DNA from: Robertmurraya andreesenii
GTDB taxonomy: Bacteria > Bacillota > Bacilli > Bacillales > Cytobacillaceae
DNA length: 64,000 nt
Direction: 5' to 3'
Assembly: GCF_030813005.1 (NCBI RefSeq)
Contig: NZ_JAUSTU010000009.1
Location: 62,001-126,000 of the forward strand
Program-made: the position numbers and the translations under genes
Notes under the pieces: model-generated
What the model saw: only the letters and a program-made list of their open reading frames with translations
Database searches by the model: none
Told to the model about the DNA's origin: nothing
Shown here: positions 58,978-64,000 of the stretch, piece after piece
How the letters are laid out: the number at the start of each line of letters is the position of its first letter
Numbering within the stretch: the stretch's first letter is position 1

Positions 58978-59763
58978 ATGAAAGATACTATTCTTAAAAC
59001 GTTGAACACCATTGAAGAGGACTATCAAGTAAAAATTCTATATGCCTGTGAATCAGGGAGCAGAGCCTGGGGGTTTCCATCAAAGGACAGCGATTACGAC
59101 GTCCGCTTTATTTATGTGCATCAGAAAATTGATTATTTAACGATCGATCCGATTGGAATCGGGAAAAAAAGAGATGTCATTGAGCTCCCTATTAACGATT
59201 TGCTTGATGTAAGTGGCTGGGAGTTGACGAAGGCATTGAAGTTATTTCGCAAGTCTAATCCTCCACTAATGGAATGGCTTCGTTCAGGGATCGTCTATTA
59301 TGAGGCCTTTACGACGATCGGGAAAATGAAGAAGCTAAGTGAGGAGGTATTTGCTCCACATTCATGCATCCATCATTATTTAAACATGGCTAGCAATAAT
59401 TTTCGTGAATTTCTACAAGGGGATCAGGTGAAAATTAAGAAGTATTTTTATGTTTTAAGACCAGTGCTGGCTGCAAGATGGATTGAACAATATAATGAGT
59501 TTCCTCCATTGGAATTCCCTGTGTTATTGGAGAAAATGGTCCCGGTAGGTCGGATGAAGGAAGAAATTCAAACACTATTAACGAGGAAATTGGCTGGAGA
59601 AGAGTTCGATTTAGAGCCACGGATTGAAGTGTTAAACCAATTTTTGCAGGAAGAAATCGGGCGCCTTCGCGAGGTTACCAAGGACCTGTGTAATTCCTAT
59701 GGAGACATGACAATGAAGCTTGATAAGCTTTTTCGGGATACTCTTGAAGAGGTATGGATATAA
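58978..59763 (+). CDS. Nucleotidyltransferase domain protein (YcgL/RlaP-type)
   Basis: Predicted nucleotidyltransferase of 261 residues. The N-terminal pol-beta-type motif is GSRAWGFPSKDSDYDVRFIYV (about 27-47), where the GS and the D-x-D pair bind the metal and nucleotide. A helical C-terminal half follows. It resembles B. subtilis YcgL and the RlaP family; the target is unknown. The ATG at 58978 directly follows the membrane protein stop, with AGGAGAAAGGAG upstream. Ends in a strong terminator. Confidence 0.8.
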   Translation: MKDTILKTLNTIEEDYQVKILYACESGSRAWGFPSKDSDYDVRFIYVHQKIDYLTIDPIGIGKKRDVIELPINDLLDVSGWELTKALKLFRKSNPPLMEWLRSGIVYYEAFTTIGKMKKLSEEVFAPHSCIHHYLNMASNNFREFLQGDQVKIKKYFYVLRPVLAARWIEQYNEFPPLEFPVLLEKMVPVGRMKEEIQTLLTRKLAGEEFDLEPRIEVLNQFLQEEIGRLREVTKDLCNSYGDMTMKLDKLFRDTLEEVWI

Positions 59764-59810
59764 AAAACATGAGCTTGTCCATTTTTGCATGACAAGCTCA
59801 TGTTTTTTTA
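59764..59810. terminator. Terminator after the nucleotidyltransferase
   Basis: AAAAAACATGAGCTTGTC and GACAAGCTCATGTTTTTT form an 18-bp stem around an 11-base loop. It can act in both directions. Confidence 0.92.
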
Positions 59811-59818
59811 TAAGGGGG

Positions 59819-60040
59819 TTATTTGGGTAATTCCGGGACCTTTTTCATAATTTCTGCCATCGTGAAGGAGATGCAAGGGATGTTTGACGAAGTAACGATC
59901 TCATCATCTTGAAAAAGATTAGTGAGTTCGTAACGTTTATCATGGAGTATATATTGTTCTAGAGTACCTAGCTCTGGCTCAACAATCAAGAATTCAGGTA
60001 TGCCATAAAAATTATTCCTTTGTTTGCTTTCCTCGCTCAC
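59819..60040 (-). pseudogene. C-terminal remnant of a Uma2-like (DUF820) endonuclease family protein
   Basis: 73 residues: NNFYGIPEFLIVEPELGTLEQYILHDKRYELTNLFQDDEIVTSSNIPCISFTMAEIM. This matches the last third of Uma2/DUF820 proteins (the Y-G-V-x-E-Y-W-I-V-D-P region onwards), which are usually about 190 residues. An in-frame stop lies directly before the GTG, so the N-terminal part is missing. No upstream fragment in other frames was recognised before the divergent MFS gene. Probably decayed and inactive. Confidence 0.6.
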
Positions 60041-60167
60041 TTACAATCCCTCACTTTCCCATTTTCCTTCAGTATAGCATATTTCCTTTCCTTCCTTACA
60101 TTGCTACAATTCTATGTAGAAGATCAGTGGCCGTTATATTATGACATGGCTATGAAAGGGTGAGCAG

Positions 60168-61391
60168 ATGAAGCCTTGGAAGAACCCTATTCTTTTGGTT
60201 TCAGGAATAGGCATCTCTTATTTAGGAAATTGGATTTATTTAATTGCGCTAAATCTTTCCATTCTGCAACTTACGGGATCGGCAGCGGCAGTTGCAGGAC
60301 TTTTTATCATACGTCCGATTGCTGTTTTGATTACGAATACTTGGTCTGGAAGTGTCATCGACAGAGTGAACAAGAGAAAACTGATGATCGGAATTGATAT
60401 AGCAAGAGGAATATTAGTTTGTCTCATTCCATTGATCGGGAATTTATGGCTGATCTACTCCGTTCTTCTCCTTATTAATATGGTTGGAGCGTTCTTTGGG
60501 CCAAGCTCCTCTGTCTATATCACAAAATTAGTTCCAGCTGAAAATAGAAGAAGATTTAATTCGATCATGGCAATGACTAGCTCAGGAGCATTTCTGGTTG
60601 GTCCAGCCATTGCAGGCGTCTTGATCATGTATTTCAGTACTGAGTTATGTATTCTAATAAATGGCGTGACATTCTTTATTTGCGCTTTCTTTATTTTTCT
60701 CCTTCCAAATGTGGATGAGGATAAAAAGAGCATTCGAGATCCAATTCGCTTGGCCATACTTGTGAAGGATTGGAAATCTGTTAAGGAGTTTGCGATGAAA
60801 GCGAAATTTTTCATCCTAGTTTACTTATTGTTTCAAACTGCCATGTTAATTGGATTTGCCTTAGATTCACAAGAGGTGACATTTATTAAACGGCATCTTG
60901 AATTATCTGATCAGGATTATGGACTAATCGTTAGTATTACTGGAGTTGGGTCTATCATCGGTTCCTTAATTTCGGCGATGGTAGCAAAGAAAGTATCTTT
61001 AAAACTATACTTAGGAGCGGGGATGCTCCTGACATCCATCGGTTATGTTTTCTTTTATTCGTCCTACAATTTTTTAACAGCGACTCTAGCATTCGTCTTT
61101 TTAGGATTCTTTATGGCCTTTGCAAATTCCGGTTATGCGACATTTTTCCAGAACAGTGTTCCAGTTGAGATTATGGGGAGATTTGGTAGTATAGCGGATA
61201 TGTTTCAAGGGTTCATCCAAATAGGGTTTACGCTTATTTTAGGATTTTTTGCAGAGTGGTTTTCACTGCAATTTGTTTGTCTTGTACTTTCGGTAATTGG
61301 AGCTATTGTTGCGTTAGTTTTGTTTGTTACCGTTATGATTCCATCTAAGGCAGGTTATTTTGTGGAGGATAAAAAGGCTATTAGCAGCTGA
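60168..61391 (+). CDS. Major facilitator superfamily transporter
   Basis: 407-residue permease with about 12 hydrophobic segments. The MFS loop 2-3 motif appears as GSVIDRVNKRKLMIGIDIARG (about 63-83). The central cytoplasmic loop (about 183-215) is basic. The layout resembles macrolide-efflux-like MFS proteins (MefA/Bacillus YfmO-YkuC-type), but the substrate cannot be told. Start ATG at 60168 after AAAGGGTGAG. It is monocistronic and is followed by four GACCGAT repeats and the rqcH terminator. Confidence 0.82.
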   Translation: MKPWKNPILLVSGIGISYLGNWIYLIALNLSILQLTGSAAAVAGLFIIRPIAVLITNTWSGSVIDRVNKRKLMIGIDIARGILVCLIPLIGNLWLIYSVLLLINMVGAFFGPSSSVYITKLVPAENRRRFNSIMAMTSSGAFLVGPAIAGVLIMYFSTELCILINGVTFFICAFFIFLLPNVDEDKKSIRDPIRLAILVKDWKSVKEFAMKAKFFILVYLLFQTAMLIGFALDSQEVTFIKRHLELSDQDYGLIVSITGVGSIIGSLISAMVAKKVSLKLYLGAGMLLTSIGYVFFYSSYNFLTATLAFVFLGFFMAFANSGYATFFQNSVPVEIMGRFGSIADMFQGFIQIGFTLILGFFAEWFSLQFVCLVLSVIGAIVALVLFVTVMIPSKAGYFVEDKKAISS

Positions 61392-61393
61392 TT

Positions 61394-61462
61394 GACCGAT
61401 ATATCAATTTTTTGACCGATATATTAAAACGACGACCGATAAATCCGCAGGAATGACCGATA
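61394..61462 (+). repeat. Four GACCGAT repeats at 20-21 bp spacing
   Basis: GACCGAT begins at 61394, 61414, 61434 and 61455. Each is followed by A and mostly preceded by T (TGACCGATA). The spacers between differ. The regular two-helical-turn spacing suggests protein binding or a short degenerate tandem repeat between convergent genes. Confidence 0.8.
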
Positions 61463-61478
61463 TCCCACCGAACAATCA

Positions 61479-61513
61479 AAAAAGAAGCTAAGGGCCCGAA
61501 ACCCCTAGCTTCC
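61479..61513 (-). terminator. Terminator of rqcH
   Basis: On the minus strand GAAGCTAGGGG, short loop, CCCTTAGCTTC and six Ts. The stop codon of rqcH lies within the first arm. Confidence 0.85.
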
Positions 61514-63214
61514 TAACCTCAACACTGTATCCTCATCCGGAGTGACGTACAAAGTTTGCTGATTTTCATAGATAACATAGCCTGGCTTTGCTCCGCTTGG
61601 CTTTTTCACATGGCGGATTTGTGTATAATCTACAGGTACTGAGCTTGAATGGCGTGCTTTACTGAAGTATGCAGCAAGCTTTGCTGCTTCAAGCAGTGTC
61701 TCATCTGACGGATTTGAATGACGAATCACTACATGGGAGCCGGGAATATCCTTCGTATGCAGCCAAATCTCATCTTTAGCAGCAAGCTTATTGGTTAAAT
61801 AATCATTCTGCTTGTTGTTTTTGCCGACGAGAATTTCCGTACCGTCGGAAGCGGTGTACTTATCAAGTGAAGGCTTATCATTTTTGACCTTCTTCCCGCT
61901 CCGTATTTGGCGGTCACGGAGATAACCCCCTTCAATTAACTCTTCGCGAATCTCCGCAATATCCTTCGTAGACGCTGTTTCCACCTGCTGGATCAGGCCC
62001 TCAAAATAAGCAACCTCCTCTTTGGCCTTTTCTAATTGTTCACCTGCCATAATTAGAGCAGTTTTCGCCTTTTGATACCTAGTGAAATATTTCTGGGCAT
62101 TTTCGGAAGGAGATTTTTGTGGATTAAGCGGAATCACAACCGTACCGCCATCCTCGTCGTAGTAATTGACTACCTCAATTTCTTTCATTCCTTTTTTAAC
62201 GGCATATATATTGGCAGTCAACAGTTCACCAAAGAGCTGGTAACGCTCGGCCTTCTCCGCTTCCTTCATCGTTGCCTCAAGCTTTTTAATTTTTTTTATG
62301 TTTTTTTCTTTCTCATTCAAAATGAATCTTTCTAGATCATTTGCCTGCTGCTTAACCCGATCACGATCGGCCTTCCCGAAATAATAGCGTTCAAGCAGCT
62401 CACTACTGGAAGAAAACACCCTACTTTTTCCTTTTAGATGCTCCATCGGAAACAGGTAAAAGACTTCCTTATTTTCCTTAACGGTGATCGCTGGGATGTA
62501 TTCATGATTTCTTACTTTGTCCATCATCGATACAAATGTTTTTGGAACAGTTACACGATTAGCTAATCCCGCTTGAAACACAATTTCTCCAGCGAATAGG
62601 GGAGAAAGACCAGCAAATTGCTGAACAAGCTGTTTGTCGATTTTTCCAGCATTAAAGTCAAGGCTTCTTAACACATCCTCCTCCGTTACTTCGAGGGGAT
62701 TATGCTTATTCTGTTCTGGTGGGGCGATGTACTCCTGCCCGGGCATGATTGCTCGATGTGTATTCACGGCAAAAGAGATATGCTTAATGCTATCGAGGAT
62801 CGTGTTCTTTATTTTATCTACTAAGATGATATTGCTGTGACGACCCATGATCTCCACGATCAATTGCTTAGAGGAAATATCACCAATTTCATTCCGACCT
62901 TTCACCTCGAACACAAGGATTCGATCTAACCCAACCTGGTAAATATCTTCGATGATATGTCCTTCTAAATGCTTTCTTAAAAGCATGCAGAACATCGGCG
63001 GCTCACTCGGGTTCTCATACGCTTCGTTCGTCAGCTGGGCTCTTGCATAGCTCGGATGCACCGACAACAGCAGCTTATGATTTTTTCCATTGGCACGTAT
63101 GACAAGTACAATTTCATTCTTGTAGGGCTGATGTATTTTATTGATTCTTCCCCCTCTTAAAAGGGAGGAAAATTCCTGTGTAATCGCTCTTGTAAATAAA
63201 CCGTCAAATGACAT
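61505..63214 (-). CDS. rqcH: Rqc2 homolog RqcH (NFACT family, YloA/FbpA)
   Basis: Ribosome-associated quality control factor that binds stalled 50S-peptidyl-tRNA and adds C-terminal alanine tails. NFACT-N domain (about 1-270, MSFDGLFTRAITQEF and PMFCMLLRKHLEG), two helix-hairpin-helix and coiled-coil regions (about 280-430), and NFACT-R (about 445-545, VGKNNKQNDYLTNKLAAKDEIWLHTKDIPGSHVVIR). 569 residues. The ATG at 63214 is preferred over 63223, since AGGATG then lies about 8 bases upstream and the protein starts MSFDG like its relatives. Confidence 0.94.
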   Translation of the reverse strand: MSFDGLFTRAITQEFSSLLRGGRINKIHQPYKNEIVLVIRANGKNHKLLLSVHPSYARAQLTNEAYENPSEPPMFCMLLRKHLEGHIIEDIYQVGLDRILVFEVKGRNEIGDISSKQLIVEIMGRHSNIILVDKIKNTILDSIKHISFAVNTHRAIMPGQEYIAPPEQNKHNPLEVTEEDVLRSLDFNAGKIDKQLVQQFAGLSPLFAGEIVFQAGLANRVTVPKTFVSMMDKVRNHEYIPAITVKENKEVFYLFPMEHLKGKSRVFSSSSELLERYYFGKADRDRVKQQANDLERFILNEKEKNIKKIKKLEATMKEAEKAERYQLFGELLTANIYAVKKGMKEIEVVNYYDEDGGTVVIPLNPQKSPSENAQKYFTRYQKAKTALIMAGEQLEKAKEEVAYFEGLIQQVETASTKDIAEIREELIEGGYLRDRQIRSGKKVKNDKPSLDKYTASDGTEILVGKNNKQNDYLTNKLAAKDEIWLHTKDIPGSHVVIRHSNPSDETLLEAAKLAAYFSKARHSSSVPVDYTQIRHVKKPSGAKPGYVIYENQQTLYVTPDEDTVLRLGS

Positions 63215-63409
63215 ATGAAACATCCTATTCTATCTGGTATAGTTATTCGGTTTGATTCTTTCATCATACAGCATCCAAACAAAAAAATACTTCTCTTTGA
63301 TTGTAGCATTTTTTTGGACGAGTCTGAATAAGCTTTCCTTAGAGTATGATAGGTTTCTAAGCTAGCGCAATATGCAGTCGGAATTTATGAGGAGGAGTGA
63401 GATGGTCGG

Positions 63410-64000
63410 ATGAAGTTCCATGAGATGAAGGAAAAAGATATTGAAAAAGTACTGAATACCGACTTTTCTAAAGGACTAACAGAAAAGGATGCAAAAGCCC
63501 GCATCAAGCAGCATGGCTTTAATGAGTTAGAAGAAGGGGAGAAGCAATCCGCTTTACTCCTATTTTTTAGCCAATTTAAGGATTTTATGGTTCTTGTCTT
63601 GCTAGGTGCCGTCTTAATATCCGGTATTTTAGGAGAATACATTGATGCTGTTGCCATTATTGCAATTGTCATCATCAATGGTTTACTTGGATTCTATCAA
63701 GAGAGGAGAGCAGAAAAATCTCTTCAAGCACTGCAAGAGCTCTCTGCCCCACAGGTCACCGTTCTTAGAAGTGGGGAGTGGATAAAAATACCTTCAAAGG
63801 AGCTCGTAGCGGGCGATGTCATAAAATTTTCCTCAGGGGATCGAATTGGGGCCGATGTTAGATTAATCCATTCAAATAGTTTAGAGATTGAGGAATCTGC
63901 TTTGACTGGTGAATCCTTGCCAGTTGCGAAAACAACTGAGTCGCTAGAGGAGAAGGAACTCGGAATAGGTGATCTTGAAAACATGGCCTTCATGGGTACG
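63410..64000 (+). CDS. yloB: Cation-translocating P-type ATPase, calcium type (YloB), 5' part
   Basis: First 197 residues of a P2A-type Ca2+-transporting ATPase, cut by the window end. It has the N-terminal cation ATPase domain (1-50, NELEEGEKQSALLLFFSQFKDFMVLVLL), transmembrane helices M1-M2 (about 53-90) and the actuator domain with the TGES motif (about 167-170, ALTGESLPV). The phosphorylation site lies beyond the window. Start ATG at 63410 with GAGGAGGAGTG further upstream and the family beginning MKFHEM. Divergent from rqcH, as in B. subtilis. Confidence 0.93.
   Translation, partial: MKFHEMKEKDIEKVLNTDFSKGLTEKDAKARIKQHGFNELEEGEKQSALLLFFSQFKDFMVLVLLGAVLISGILGEYIDAVAIIAIVIINGLLGFYQERRAEKSLQALQELSAPQVTVLRSGEWIKIPSKELVAGDVIKFSSGDRIGADVRLIHSNSLEIEESALTGESLPVAKTTESLEEKELGIGDLENMAFMGT

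Noticed and set aside
1..64000. CRISPR array, tRNA or rRNA gene, insertion sequence or prophage
   Set aside because: None seen. The repeats present are palindromic or short motifs without CRISPR-type regular spacers, and no transposase, integrase or phage structural gene is recognisable.

Overview
The window is a stretch of chromosome from an endospore-forming, low-GC Gram-positive bacterium of the family Bacillaceae. The evidence is the sporulation genes (ylbJ, rsfA-like ylbO, spoVD, spoVE, spoIIGA, sigE, sigG), a bacillithiol gene (bshC), DivIVA and SepF, a T-box before ileS and PyrR-type leaders before the pyr genes. Gene order closely follows the ylb - mra/mur/fts - spoIIG/sigG - ylm - pyr - rqcH (yloA) - yloB region of Bacillus subtilis, with some genes of that region missing and a few others present. 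The species cannot be named from the sequence alone.

Layout. 1-347: non-coding, with a truncated dispersed repeat and two hairpins. 348-9058: the ylb block (rsmD, coaD, ylbJ, ylbK, ylbL, ylbM/tmcAL, ylbN, rpmF, an enoyl-CoA hydratase, ylbO, ylbP). 9117-11035: a small acyl-CoA carboxylase operon (biotin carrier plus carboxyltransferase) with a predicted promoter and CcpA (cre) site. 11153-12443: panE and a DUF3397 membrane protein. 12452-12745: tandem structured repeats. 12827-14461: bshC. 14545-33731: the division and cell wall cluster (mraZ, rsmH, ftsL, pbpB, spoVD, murE, mraY, murD, spoVE, murG, murB, divIB, ylxW, ylxX, sbp, ftsA, ftsZ). 33861-36605: spoIIGA-sigE-sigG. 36690-40699: ylmC, ylmD, ylmE, sepF, ylmG, ylmH, divIVA. 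40696-43808: promoter, T-box and ileS. 44014-45750: ylyA, lspA, ylyB. 45804-57694: the complete de novo UMP operon pyrR-pyrP-pyrB-pyrC-pyrAA-pyrAB-pyrK-pyrD-pyrF-pyrE, with three PyrR-type leader sites. 57695-61391: an accessory patch with a truncated-looking ORF, a membrane protein, a nucleotidyltransferase, a decayed Uma2-like fragment and an MFS transporter. 61505-63214: rqcH on the minus strand. 63410-64000: the start of a calcium-type P-type ATPase, cut by the window end.

How it works together. The central 20 kb makes the peptidoglycan precursor (MurE, MraY, MurD, MurG, MurB), the septal synthases (PbpB for vegetative division, SpoVD and SpoVE for spore cortex) and the divisome (FtsL, DivIB, FtsA, FtsZ, then SepF and DivIVA). 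It is followed directly by the protease and sigma factors that run the first mother-cell and the late forespore programmes.

The most unusual content lies between genes. A roughly 80-90 bp hairpin element occurs four times in co-directional gaps and its stems differ by compensatory changes. A second, more complex palindromic element is present as two tandem copies, also with covarying stems. Four GACCGAT motifs are spaced 20-21 bp apart after the MFS gene. Hairpins cover the ribosome binding sites of lspA, sigG and possibly pyrP. No CRISPR array, tRNA, rRNA, intact insertion sequence or prophage was seen.
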